From Mesorhizobium comanense (GTDB lineage Bacteria > Pseudomonadota > Alphaproteobacteria > Rhizobiales > Rhizobiaceae): a stretch of 64,000 nucleotides of DNA. The stretch spans positions 216,586 to 280,585 of the forward strand of contig NZ_SCNN01000008.1 of NCBI RefSeq assembly GCF_005503535.1, written 5' to 3'. Of the stretch, positions 17,901 to 26,900 are shown piece by piece. The translations under genes and the position numbers were made by a program. Below the pieces are notes generated by a model. It did no database searches, was not told the DNA's origin, and saw only the letters and a list, made by a program, of their open reading frames with translations. Position 1 is the first letter of the stretch, and each line of letters begins with the position of its first letter.

Positions 17901-20469
17901 AGTCGCCAAGCTCAAGGTCTCGCCGCATTTCGCCGGCGAACTGCTGATCAACATCGGTTCCGACAAGCTGCTGAAGACCATCACGGCGTCAGTGCCGGCC
18001 GGCGGCAGCACCGTCGATATCCCGGTCGGCGACGACTGGGGCGCCGGCGCCTATGTGACGGCGACCCTGTTCCGGCCGGGCGATGCGCAGGAAACGCGCA
18101 TGCCGGCCCGCGCCATCGGCGTGAAATGGCTTAAGGTCGATCCCGGCGCCAAGAAGCTCGCGGTCACCTTGACCCCGCCTGACAAGACCATGCCGCGCCA
18201 GCAGCTGTCGATCCCGGTTTCCGTTGCCGGCGTGCAGCCGGGCACCAACGCCTATGTCATGGTCGCCGCTGTCGATGTCGGCATCCTGAACCTGACCAAC
18301 TACAAGGCTCCGGATCCGGAAAACTGGTTCTTCGGCCAGCGTATGCTGGGCATGGAGATCCGTGACATCTATGGCCGCCTGATCGATGGCTCGCTCGGCA
18401 CCACCGGCAAGCTTCGGACCGGCGGCGACGGCGCCAACATGCAGACGCAGGGCAGCCCGCCAACCGAAAAGCTGGTCGCCTTCTTCTCCGGCCCGGTGCA
18501 GCTCGATGCCGACGGCAAGGCACGCATCGACTTCGACATTCCGCAATTCAACGGCACGGTGCGCGTCATGGCCGTCGCCTGGACCAAGGAAGCGGTCGGC
18601 CATGCCCAGTCGGACGTGATCGTGCGTGATCCCATAGTGATCACCGCCGGCCTGCCGCGGTTCCTCGCCCCTGGCGACAACGCCGTCATGCGGCTGGACG
18701 TCGCCGACACCGACGGCCCCGCCGGCGACTACGCGCTGTCGATCGACACGACGGGAGACCTCTCGACGGGGGACAAGCCCCTGCCCCAGAAGCTGACGCT
18801 CGCCCAGGGCAAGCGCCAGACGCTGACCGTGCCGCTGATCGCGAAAACGCCGGGCAATGCCTCGCTGACCATCAAGCTGGCGCATGCCGACGGCACCAAG
18901 GTCGAGCAGACGCTCTACGTGCCGGTGCGACCGGCGCAATTGCCGGTCACCACGCGCCTCGTGGTCGACCTCAAGGGCAATGGCGGCGCGCTGCGCGTCG
19001 ACAAGGAACTGCTGGCCGCCAGCCTGCTCGACGGCGCGTCGGTCAGCGTCGGCGTTTCGCAGGCGGCTGCCTTCGACGTGCCATCGCTGCTGATGACACT
19101 CGACCGCTACCCCTATGGTTGCGCCGAGCAGACCACCAGCCGCGCCATGCCGCTTCTCTACGTCAACGAGATGGCGTCGGGCATCGGCATGGAAAGCGAC
19201 CCGGACCTGCATGACCGCATCCAGGACGCCATCTACAAGGTGCTGAGCTACCAGTCCTCCAGCGGCAGCTTCGGCCTGTGGGGCCCCGGCTCCGGCGATC
19301 TGTGGCTCGACGCCTATGTCAGCGAGTTCCTGACCAGGGCGCGGGAGCAGAAATACGATGTCCCGGCGCTCGCCATGAACCAGGCGCTCAACAACCTGCA
19401 GAACTCGCTCGGCTACGATCAGAGCGTACAGGACCGCGGCAGCGAGATCGCCTACGCGCTCTACGTGCTGGCCCGCAACAAGAAGGCCTCGATCGGCGAT
19501 CTGCGTTACTACGCCGACACCCAGCTCGAAGCCTTCTCCAGCCCGATGGCCGTCGCCCAGCTGGCGGCGAGCCTGGCGCTCTACGGCGACACGCAGCGCT
19601 CGGAGGCGACGTTCAAGACCGCGCTGCAGCTGGCCAAGTCGCAGACCGACTATGACTGGTACCGCTCCGACTATGGCTCGGCGCTGCGTGACGGCGCCGC
19701 GATGCTGTCGCTGGCGGCGGAGTCCAAGCCGGTCTCGACGATCGTGCCGGAGCTGATCAAGCTGGTGACCCGGGAACGCGCCGAAGTGCGCTGGACCACC
19801 ACCCAGGATGATTCCTGGATGCTGCTGGCCGCCCGCGCGTTGAAGGAAGGCAACGACTCGATCGCGCTGACCGTCAATGGCGCGCCGCATTCGGGCGGCT
19901 ATTCCAACCAGGTCAGCGGCTCCGACCTGGTGGACAGCCCGCTCGAAATCGCCAACACCGGCAAGACCCCGCTGCAGGCCGTCGTCACCACCGTGGCGTC
20001 GCCGATCCAGCCGCTGCCGGCCGGCGGCGACGGCTTCACCATCGACCGTACCTATTACAAGCTCGATGGCACCGAGGCCAATGTGACGGAGGCGACCCAG
20101 AACGAACGTTATGTCGTCGTGCTCAAGGTGACCGAGCAGAACAGCTGGCCGTCGCGCCTGCTGGTCACCGACCTTCTGCCGGCCGGCTTCGAGATCGACA
20201 ATCCCGGACTGGTCTCCAGCGCGCAGCTGTCCAACTTCTCGTGGCTGGCGCAGACCGACGCCGCGCATCTGGAATTCCGCGACGACCGCTTCGTCGCGGC
20301 ATTCAACCCCGCCGACGGCGACCACGACCACAATCTGACGCTCGCCTATGTCGTGCGTGCCGTGACGCCCGGCACCTACGCGCATCCGGCGGCGACGGTG
20401 GAGGACATGTACCGGCCGCAGTTTTCGGCCCGCACCGCCACCGGCATGATGGAGATCAAGGCGCCGTAA
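14971..20469 (+). CDS. Bacterial alpha-2-macroglobulin-like protein with N-terminal PAN domain
   Basis: A very large (1832 aa) envelope protease-trap homologue of E. coli YfhM/ECAM. A signal peptide (cleavage after VAQAAEA, about residue 32) has no lipobox, so the protein is probably periplasmic rather than lipid-anchored. Residues about 42-105 form a PAN/apple-like module with four cysteines. A helical TPR-like stretch follows (about 150-270), then the macroglobulin MG domains. The thioester motif CAEQ is intact, with Cys at residue 1384 inside YPYGCAEQTTSR. Then come the alpha-alpha barrel TED region and the C-terminal receptor-like domain. Family knowledge: bait cleavage activates the thioester, which captures proteases. 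The downstream neighbour is pbpC, the same pairing as yfhM-pbpC in E. coli, and suggests a role in guarding or repairing the cell wall. Confidence 0.93.
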   Translation: MAMRAARGLSILILFFVAWANVLAWNGVAQAAEARRIATTDNSDYFGFDLRSDQNVTLDQCKTTCLGDPACRAFTYNTKAKWCFLKSDYNQLKPFNGAVAGKIVNIDGDPDIGAPPELAFFPNWMADQAQQYRNKLLGPAFDKPTEGMAALIGAAEQAVQTGDHRSAMQKYEAAVSVMPDDGKLWLNLARETLAVQPAANTSEASTLPANGTSAAFNAYKLLRTGKTRADVLALLGAGLDKRDLYRPALQAYEASLALVPSPAVQADYADLKARKGFRVIDHSVDADTSAPRICAQFSEELVKTGVDYAQFVTVDNAPPKGVEAKDKQICVEGLQHGQHYDVTFRAGLPAAIGEVTAAPTVLSIYVQDRAPSARFTGDSFVLPAGARRGIPVVTVNMNAAQMKLYRIGDRSLAQLLSGYQFLHQLDGYDISNISEQMGAPVWQGQLDIVNDLNKEVTTSFPVDEALPQRKPGVYVLTAQPVNDKSDSYNSLATQWFVVSDIGLSTYTGQDGLNVFARSLGSAKPIAGAELTLVARNNEVLGTATSDAEGHAVFNPGLTRGDGGMVPAVLMAKQGDNDFVFLDMAKAGFDLSDRGVTGRAAPGALDVYAWTERGIYRAGEDVHVAALARDGAAKAVENLPLTFIFSRPDGVEDRRIVSDGASAGGHAVDLPLEPNAMRGTWSVSVYTDPKQPAVASQMFLVEDFVPDRIEFDMKADKQEIARGETANINIDGRFLYGAPAAGLALEGELTLSTSRDWDRFPNFSFGLADEQSAEPTVTPLTDLPVVGDDGKATFPVSVDQLPSTTKLVDGKVTVRMRETGGRAIERSLNIGIRPQGHMIGIRPDFADGEVPQGGTAKFSLIAVDPDGKREALKGAQWTLVKVERNYQWYRSNNSWSYEPVTFTKSIANGQIDLGADRDATVSVPVDWGQYRLEVETADPEGPATSYEFDAGWYVASTTTETPDGLEIALDKDNYAAGEVAKLKVSPHFAGELLINIGSDKLLKTITASVPAGGSTVDIPVGDDWGAGAYVTATLFRPGDAQETRMPARAIGVKWLKVDPGAKKLAVTLTPPDKTMPRQQLSIPVSVAGVQPGTNAYVMVAAVDVGILNLTNYKAPDPENWFFGQRMLGMEIRDIYGRLIDGSLGTTGKLRTGGDGANMQTQGSPPTEKLVAFFSGPVQLDADGKARIDFDIPQFNGTVRVMAVAWTKEAVGHAQSDVIVRDPIVITAGLPRFLAPGDNAVMRLDVADTDGPAGDYALSIDTTGDLSTGDKPLPQKLTLAQGKRQTLTVPLIAKTPGNASLTIKLAHADGTKVEQTLYVPVRPAQLPVTTRLVVDLKGNGGALRVDKELLAASLLDGASVSVGVSQAAAFDVPSLLMTLDRYPYGCAEQTTSRAMPLLYVNEMASGIGMESDPDLHDRIQDAIYKVLSYQSSSGSFGLWGPGSGDLWLDAYVSEFLTRAREQKYDVPALAMNQALNNLQNSLGYDQSVQDRGSEIAYALYVLARNKKASIGDLRYYADTQLEAFSSPMAVAQLAASLALYGDTQRSEATFKTALQLAKSQTDYDWYRSDYGSALRDGAAMLSLAAESKPVSTIVPELIKLVTRERAEVRWTTTQDDSWMLLAARALKEGNDSIALTVNGAPHSGGYSNQVSGSDLVDSPLEIANTGKTPLQAVVTTVASPIQPLPAGGDGFTIDRTYYKLDGTEANVTEATQNERYVVVLKVTEQNSWPSRLLVTDLLPAGFEIDNPGLVSSAQLSNFSWLAQTDAAHLEFRDDRFVAAFNPADGDHDHNLTLAYVVRAVTPGTYAHPAATVEDMYRPQFSARTATGMMEIKAP

Positions 20470-20500
20470 GGTGCCCTTGGTGGATATGAACGTGAGGTTT

Positions 20501-20682
20501 GCGCTGCCCCTCATCCGCCTGCCGGCACCTTCTCCCCGTATAGTGACGGGGAGAAGGGAGCTGTCACGATCGTCGGCGCCAGGTCTGCAACTTTCGACGT
20601 TGGCGAAAGCCTCTGCGAAGGCTCCTTTCTCCCCGTCTCCATGCGGGGAGAAATGCCCGGCAGGGCAATGAGGGGCGGCGCC
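20501..20682. repeat. RIME-like mosaic palindromic repeat, family A (complete)
   Basis: The left module carries a perfect 12-bp hairpin, CCTTCTCCCCGT and ACGGGGAGAAGG around a 6-nt loop (20528-20557). The right module carries a similar hairpin (TTTCTCCCCG and CGGGGAGAAA) and the edge sequence GGCAGGGCAATGAGGGGCGG. Between them is the core TGGCGAAAGC (20601-20610), the reverse complement of GCTTTCGCCA, which is shared with three other elements in this window. The element runs right up to the pbpC start codon. Short non-coding mosaic elements of this sort are known from rhizobia (RIME). Confidence 0.8.
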
Positions 20683-22773
20683 ATGCTCTCAAGAAAATTC
20701 CTCCGCCGCGCAACCATAACACTGGTGTCCTGCGCCGGCATTCTGGCCCTTTCGGTCGCCTCCCTCTGGGAGCTCGACCGTGCCTTCCCGCCTCCACTTC
20801 CTGAAAAGCTGACCGTCTCGACCGAAGTCTGGGATCGCGACGGCCAGCTGCTTCGTGCCTTCGCCACGCCGGACGGTTACTGGCGGCTGGAAACCCGCCT
20901 GGACCAGGTCGACAAGCAGTTCGTCGACATGCTTGTCGCCTATGAGGACAAGCGCTTCTGGGATCATGAAGGCGTCGACGTGCTGGCGCTCGGCCGCGCG
21001 GCGGGCCAGCTCATCACCAGCGGCCATATCGTCTCCGGCGGCTCGACGCTGTCGATGCAGCTTGCCCGCCTGATCGAACCGCGCGAAAGCCGCAGCATCG
21101 GCTCCAAGATCAAGCAGATGCTGCGTGCCATCCAGATCGAGCGGCGGCTGTCCAAGCGCGAGATCCTGGAGCGCTATCTCACGCTGGCGCCTTATGGCGG
21201 CAATCTCGAAGGCGTGCGCGCCGCCTCCCTCGCCTATTTCGGCAAGGAGCCAAAGCGGCTGACAGTATCGGAATCAGCCCTGCTCGTGGCCTTGCCGCAA
21301 CTGCCGGAGAGACGACGGCCCGACCGCAACCTGGAGATCGCGCACGCGGCCCGCGACCGAGTGCTGACCCGCATGGTCTCGTCGGGCCTGATCGGCGAGC
21401 GCGAGGCGGCGCGCGCGGCACTTGAAGATGTTTCGGGCCTGCGGCGCACGCTGCCGGCGCTCGCCCCGCATGCATCCTATGCGATGCTGCCCAAGGCCGT
21501 TCCGGGCCAACCGCTCAAGCTGACGATCCGCAAGAGTGTCCAGCAGGGTCTCGAACAGGTGGCCAGGGACGCAGCCACCAGGCTCGGGCCGCGGCTCTCC
21601 GTCGCCATGGTGCTGGCCGACTCCCGCACCGGCGATATTCTGGGCGAAGTCGGTTCAGCCAATTTCTTCGACTCCAGCCGCTCCGGCTGGATCGACATGA
21701 CCAAGGTCGTGCGCTCGCCGGGCTCGACGCTGAAACCCTTCATCTACGGCCTCGCCTTCGAGCAGGGACTGGTGGCGCAGGAAACGCTGATTGAGGACAG
21801 TCCGGTCGATTTCGGCGGCTACCGGCCGAGGAATTTCGACATGGGCTACCAGGGCGATGTCTCGATCCGCCAGGCGCTGCAACTGTCGCTCAACGTGCCG
21901 GCGATCCGGGTGCTCGACGCCGTCGGCCCGGCGCGGCTGACGGCGCGCTTCCGCCAGGCAGGCGTCAACCCGATCCTGCCCGTCAACGAGGCCCCGGGGC
22001 TTGCCATCGGCCTCGGCGGCGTCGGCGTGACGCTGCGCGACCTCGTCCAGCTCTATACGGGGCTCGCCAATGGCGGCAAGACGCACACGCTGCACGACGG
22101 CACCGAACCGGCCAACGCCGAGACCACAACCGCCACCATCCTCAACGAGCAGGCGAACTGGCAGATCATCGACATCCTGTCGGGCGTGAAGCCGCCCGAA
22201 GGCGCCTCGCAGCGCGGCATCGCCTACAAGACCGGGACCTCCTACGGCTACCGCGATGCCTGGTCGGTGGGTTTCGACGGCCGCTACGTGCTGGGCGTCT
22301 GGGTCGGCCGGCCCGATGCCGGCGCGGTGCCGGGCCTTTCCGGCTATGTCTCCGCCGCCCCCATCCTGTTCGAGGGTTTTGTCCGTTCGGGGCTGGCGAC
22401 GGTGCCGCTGCCAGGCAAGCCGTCGGGCGCCTTCACGCCGCGGCGCAACGAATTGCCGGTTACGCTCGCCCGCTTTGGCGCCGGCGCGGACGGCCTGGTG
22501 CAGGCGGTGGCGACCGAACCCGCGCCGACCATCATCTTCCCGCCGGACGGCGCCCGCGTCGATCTCGCCACCAACTCGGCCGACGCCTCGCCATTGGTGC
22601 TCAAACTGCAAGGCGGCCGCGCGCCATTTCGCTGGCTGGCCAATGGCAAGCCGCTGGTCGGCCTCGATCGCCGCCGCACCGCGACCTGGCTACCCGACGG
22701 AGCCGGTTACTCGACGCTGACTGTAATCGATGCGGCGGGACGGGCCGCGAGTGTGAAGGTCTTCGTTCAATAG
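20683..22773 (+). CDS. pbpC: Penicillin-binding protein 1C (bifunctional glycosyltransferase/transpeptidase)
   Basis: Inner-membrane peptidoglycan synthase with its catalytic domains in the periplasm, 696 residues from the chosen start. A membrane anchor (about residues 8-28) precedes the GT51 glycosyltransferase, which has EDKRFWDHEGVD with the catalytic Glu, then GGSTLSMQLARL and RYLTLAPYGGNLEG. The transpeptidase follows with STLK (active Ser), SLN and KTGTSYGYRDAWS. The last 90 residues match the BiPBP_C domain of PBP1C. Upstream in-frame ATGs at 20641 and 20668 lie inside the repeat, and would only add repeat-encoded residues. The ATG at 20683 has GAGGGG supplied by the repeat edge. It pairs with the macroglobulin gene upstream. 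Confidence 0.93.
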   Translation: MLSRKFLRRATITLVSCAGILALSVASLWELDRAFPPPLPEKLTVSTEVWDRDGQLLRAFATPDGYWRLETRLDQVDKQFVDMLVAYEDKRFWDHEGVDVLALGRAAGQLITSGHIVSGGSTLSMQLARLIEPRESRSIGSKIKQMLRAIQIERRLSKREILERYLTLAPYGGNLEGVRAASLAYFGKEPKRLTVSESALLVALPQLPERRRPDRNLEIAHAARDRVLTRMVSSGLIGEREAARAALEDVSGLRRTLPALAPHASYAMLPKAVPGQPLKLTIRKSVQQGLEQVARDAATRLGPRLSVAMVLADSRTGDILGEVGSANFFDSSRSGWIDMTKVVRSPGSTLKPFIYGLAFEQGLVAQETLIEDSPVDFGGYRPRNFDMGYQGDVSIRQALQLSLNVPAIRVLDAVGPARLTARFRQAGVNPILPVNEAPGLAIGLGGVGVTLRDLVQLYTGLANGGKTHTLHDGTEPANAETTTATILNEQANWQIIDILSGVKPPEGASQRGIAYKTGTSYGYRDAWSVGFDGRYVLGVWVGRPDAGAVPGLSGYVSAAPILFEGFVRSGLATVPLPGKPSGAFTPRRNELPVTLARFGAGADGLVQAVATEPAPTIIFPPDGARVDLATNSADASPLVLKLQGGRAPFRWLANGKPLVGLDRRRTATWLPDGAGYSTLTVIDAAGRAASVKVFVQ

Positions 22774-22847
22774 ACCGGTCCAAGTGATTCATCGAACTGG
22801 GTTTCGAGGTCCGCGCTAATGGGATACTCGCCCATGCCTGTTCCAAG

Positions 22848-23008
22848 GCACCTCCCTCTGGCCTGCCGGCCATCTCCCCCGCAAGGGTGGAGATCTGCAG
22901 CTTCGGCGCTCCGCTCATTCCTGCAACGATGTAGACTGGCGAAAGCGGCTGTGCGCTCAATCTCCCCCCTTGCGGGGGAGATGGCCGGCAGGCCAGAGAG
23001 GGGTGCTT
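22848..23008. repeat. RIME-like mosaic palindromic repeat, family B, overlapping the start of the VanX-type gene
   Basis: Two inverted modules of GGCCTGCCGGCCATCTCCCC type face each other. The left one ends in a GCAAGGG-GGAGAT hairpin, and the right one reads CCCCCTTGCGGGGGAGATGG at 22964-22983. Between them is the shared core TGGCGAAAGC (22937-22946) with GCAACGAT beside it. The right edge, ATGGCCGGCAGGCCAGAG, contains the only in-frame ATG close to the downstream gene. The same family occurs at 61722-61890. Confidence 0.8.
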
Positions 23009-23739
23009 CGCGCAACCTTTTCTCATCGGCAGCCTCAGCACTGGCGGCAACAATCCTTGTCACGGCAATTCCTCTCGCCGCTCTGGCCGACGCCCTGCGT
23101 CAGGGCTTCGTCCGCCTCGCCGAAGTCGACGCTTCGATCCGCCAGGACATACGCTACGCCGGCACGGACAACTTCCTCCACCGCAAGGTCAATGGCTATG
23201 ACGCCCCCGACTGCATCCTCACCCGGCAAGCGGCGTTGGCTCTTGCCGGCGTCCAGAAGGCGATTGCCTCCGAAGGCCTGACATTGGTCGTCTTCGATTG
23301 TTACCGCCCTGCCCGCGCCGTCGCCGACATGGGCAACTGGGCCGCCCAGGGCGGACCGTCCGACCCGCAATGGTACCCGAAGGTCGGTCGTGGCGATCTC
23401 ATCGCCAAGGGCTTTCTCGCCCGCCTGTCGGCGCATTCGCGCGGCTCGACCGTCGATCTCTCCATCGCACGGATCAACGATCGCTCCATCGAGAAGCCTG
23501 CCTGCGGCGCCATCGATGCCGATACGCTCGACTTCGGCACCGGCTTCGATTGTTTCGACCCCGCAAGCGAGACGGCGCACCGCCCTCTTGGCAAGCAAGC
23601 CGTGTCAAACCGAAAATTGCTGGTCGAGGCCATGCAAGCAGGCGGCTTCAAGAACTATGGCCGCGAATGGTGGCACTTCACACTTGTTGGCGAACCATTC
23701 GACGAACAGCGTTTCGACTTTCCTGTCAGCCGCGATTAG
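22981..23739 (+). CDS. D-alanyl-D-alanine dipeptidase (VanX/DdpX type, peptidase M15D)
   Basis: Zinc dipeptidase expected to hydrolyse D-Ala-D-Ala or related muropeptides in the periplasm. A hydrophobic signal segment (about residues 17-36, ending PLAALADA) precedes the catalytic domain. All VanX landmarks are present: FDCYRPARA with the active-site Arg, SAHSRGSTVDLS (zinc ligands His and Asp) and EWWHF (catalytic Glu and zinc His). The 252-residue length includes the signal. The start is uncertain. The ATG at 22981 lies inside a repeat element and encodes about 11 repeat-derived residues, yet no ATG, GTG or TTG lies between it and the signal peptide. The repeat may have replaced the native initiation region. 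Its position after pbpC suggests cell-wall recycling rather than vancomycin resistance. Confidence 0.85.
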   Translation: MAGRPERGASRNLFSSAASALAATILVTAIPLAALADALRQGFVRLAEVDASIRQDIRYAGTDNFLHRKVNGYDAPDCILTRQAALALAGVQKAIASEGLTLVVFDCYRPARAVADMGNWAAQGGPSDPQWYPKVGRGDLIAKGFLARLSAHSRGSTVDLSIARINDRSIEKPACGAIDADTLDFGTGFDCFDPASETAHRPLGKQAVSNRKLLVEAMQAGGFKNYGREWWHFTLVGEPFDEQRFDFPVSRD

Positions 23740-23937
23740 AGTTGGGCGTGAGTGGTGATCGCCTGTGTTTGCAAGAGACAAGCTGGCTAAATTGTACCTG
23801 TACAACAGTAAATTAGCGGGTTGTTGCATTAATACAACATAATTTATTGATCACTAAAATTCCCACTGCGAATGTAAGACTCAAATTGCATTTTTTTTGT
23901 GCAGGCGTACCCCTGTCCAGGGTTGGGAGGGCTTTAA
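23740..23937 (+). promoter_or_regulatory. AT-rich upstream region of the autotransporter gene with inverted repeats
   Basis: This 198-bp stretch is strikingly AT-rich against the GC-rich surroundings. It contains TTGTAC-CT-GTACAA (23792-23805) and TGTTG-N8-CAACA (23822-23839), both suited to dimeric regulators, then a run of eight or more T near 23891. GGGAGG stands about 9 nt before the ATG at 23938. This is probably the promoter and operator region of the autotransporter. No regulator is identified. Confidence 0.4.
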
Positions 23938-26900
23938 ATGGGTTTGTCCGCTGGTTCTGACGCTGCATTTTCGCGCGGCAATGTCCAATCATGTCCAAGG
24001 CGCCGCCATTTGCTGCTCCTCGGCACGGCGCTCGGCTCGACGCTGATAGCATTCTCCGCCTCGCCCTCCTTGGCCGCGAATTGCACGCAGCCGGCCTCGC
24101 CGTCGCCGATCACGGTCACGGGCGCGGCGACACCGATAGCCTGCACCAACACCGTTCCGCGCACGGCAACCGTGGCCGGCGACAATGCGATCGGCATCGT
24201 CACGACCGGAAACGGCAACACCGTCGACATCACCAACAGCGGGCTGCTGACGACGAATTCAACCGCCCTCATCCCCGGCCCCAGCTTCGCGCAGTCGAAA
24301 GGCGCACGCGGCATCTATGCCGGAACCAACGGCATCGGCGCCGACATCACTATAAACAACACCGGCGCGATCAACTCCTACAGCGACAGCATAAAGGCGG
24401 TCAGCGCCGCCACGAGCGGCCCGGTTTCCAGCAGCGACACGCATATAAGCATCACCAATTCGGGCGCCCTGAACGCCGGCCCCAACGCCGAGGGCATCTT
24501 CGCCAACGCCAGCTACGGCTCCAACAATGCGGTGACCATCAACAACAGCGGCGCCATCCAGACCGGCGCCAGTGCCTCGTTGAGCGGCACTTCGTCAGGC
24601 ATCTTCGCCGATGTCGATGGTGACAATGGCAAGATCAACGTGACCAACAGCGCCGCGATCAGCACGTCGGGCGCAAGTGCCGCCGGCATCTCGGCGATCG
24701 CCAGTTACTATCATGGCGACAACAGCAGCATCGTCATCAACAACAAGGCGGCCGGCACGATCACCACCACGGGCGCCAGCGCCTACGGCATCTTCGCCCA
24801 GGCCGGCAGCATCAATCCGAACAACTCACCGCCCAATCCCGACAATGGCGGCACCATCAAGATCACCAACGCGGCCACCATCAGCGCGGGCTACACCGGC
24901 GTCGCCGGCTTCACCTATGGCAGCGGCGGCAACATCACCATCGACAACAAGGGCAACATCACCTCCGGCACCGGCGGCGCCGACGGATCCGACGGCATCA
25001 AGGCGTCCGCCAACAGCGGCAACTCCACCATCACCGTCACCAACAGCGGCAACATCGACACCACCAGCGGCGGCGACAAGTCGGTCGGCATCGAGGCCGT
25101 CAATGGTCCCGGCTTCACCGGTTCGAACCTTGCCATCTCCGTCACCAACTCCGGCAACATCACGACTGGCGCTGAGTCCGCCGGCATCAAGGCCGCCTCG
25201 ACCGGCGACAATGGTTCCGTGACCGTCGACAACAGCGGCGCCATCCAGACCGGCGCCAGCGTTTCGACCATCGGCGGTTCGACCGGCATCTTCGCCGATG
25301 CCGACGGCGACAACACCAAGGTCAGCGTCACCAACAACGGCGCCATCAGCACGATCGGCACCAGTGCGGCCGGCATTTCCGCCATTGCCAACTACTATCA
25401 TGGCAACAATGGCAGCGTCGTCGTCAACAACAAGGCTGGCGGCACCATCACGACAACGGGCAACGAAGCTTACGGCATCTTTGCCCAGGCCGGCAGTATC
25501 AACCCGACCAACTCGCCGCCCAATCCCGACAATGGCGGCACCGTCAAGATCACCAATGCGGCCACCATCAGCGCCGGTTATATGGGCGTTGCCGGCTTCA
25601 CCTATGGCAGCGGCGGCAACATCACCATCGACAACAAGGGCAACATAACCTCCGGCACCGGCGGCGCCAACGGGTCCGACGGCATCAAGGCGTCCGCCAA
25701 CAGCGGCAACTCCACCATCACCGTCACCAACAGTGGCAACATCGACACCACCAGCGGCGGCGACAAGTCGGTCGGCATCGAGGCCGTCAACGGTCCCGGC
25801 TTCACCGGTTCGAACCTTGCCATCTCCGTCACCAACTCCGGCAACATCACGACTGGCGCTGAGTCCGCCGGCATCAAGGCCGCCTCGACCGGTAACAATG
25901 GTTCCGTGACCGTCGACAACAGCGGCGCCATCCAGACCGGCGCCAGCGTTTCGACCATCGGTGGTTCGACCGGTATCTTCGCCGATGCCGACGGCGACAA
26001 CACCAAGGTCAGCGTCACCAACAACGGCGCCATAAGCACGATCGGCACCAGTGCGGCCGGCATCTCGGCGATCGCAAACTACTATCACGGCAACAATGGC
26101 AGCGTCGTCGTCAACAACAAGGCCGGTGGCACCATCACGACCACGGGCAACGAAGCCTACGGCATCTTCGCGCAGGCGGGCAGTGTCAACCCGACCAATT
26201 CACCGCCCAACCCTGACAATGGCGGCACGGTCAAGATCACCAACGCGGCGACCGTCAGGGCCGGCTATATGGGTGTCGCCGGCTTCACCTATGGCAATGG
26301 CGGCAACATCACCATCGACAACAAGGGCGACATCACCTCCGGCACCGGTGGCGCCGGTGGCTCCGACGGCATCAAGGCGTTTATCCACGGCAATGACACG
26401 ACCATCACGGTCACCAACAGCGGCGACATCGACACCACCGCGGGCGGGCTGAAATCGGTCGGCATTCAGGCCCTTGGCGGCAGTGCGTCCACCAACTCCA
26501 ATGTGAATATCTCAATCACCAACTCGGGCGACATCCGGACCGCTCAGAATTCCGTCGGCATTTTTGGCAACGCGGGCGGTCTCGATGCCGTCGTCACAAT
26601 CGACAACAGCGGCCGTATCGAGACCGGGGCCAGCACGTCGACTTCTGGCGGATCGAGCGGCATCTTTGCCGATGTCGACGGCGAGAATGGCCAGGTCAAC
26701 GTCACCAACAACGGCGCGATCGTGACGACCGGCCTCACCGCCGCCGGCATTTCCGCAATCGCCAATTACTACAATGGCAACAACGGCAGCATCGTCATCA
26801 ACAACAAGGCTGGCGGCGTGATCACGACAACCGGCAGCGATGCATCCGGCATCTCGGCCATAGCCGGCAGTTTGAACGCGGTCGGCACCGGCCCCAACAG

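Noticed and set aside
14713..20514. Two long open frames on the minus strand under the macroglobulin gene
   Set aside because: They mirror the codon pattern of the real gene, have no family features and no ribosome-binding site. The real gene has a signal peptide and a thioester motif.
22981..23739. Vancomycin-resistance gene
   Set aside because: The VanX catalytic residues are present, but there is no vanH/vanA or VanRS neighbour. The gene has a signal peptide and sits with pbpC, so a cell-wall recycling role fits better.
24826..26088. 420-codon antisense frame inside the autotransporter repeats
   Set aside because: Its apparent repeats (VVDGD, GAGGD) are just the reverse complement of the passenger repeats.
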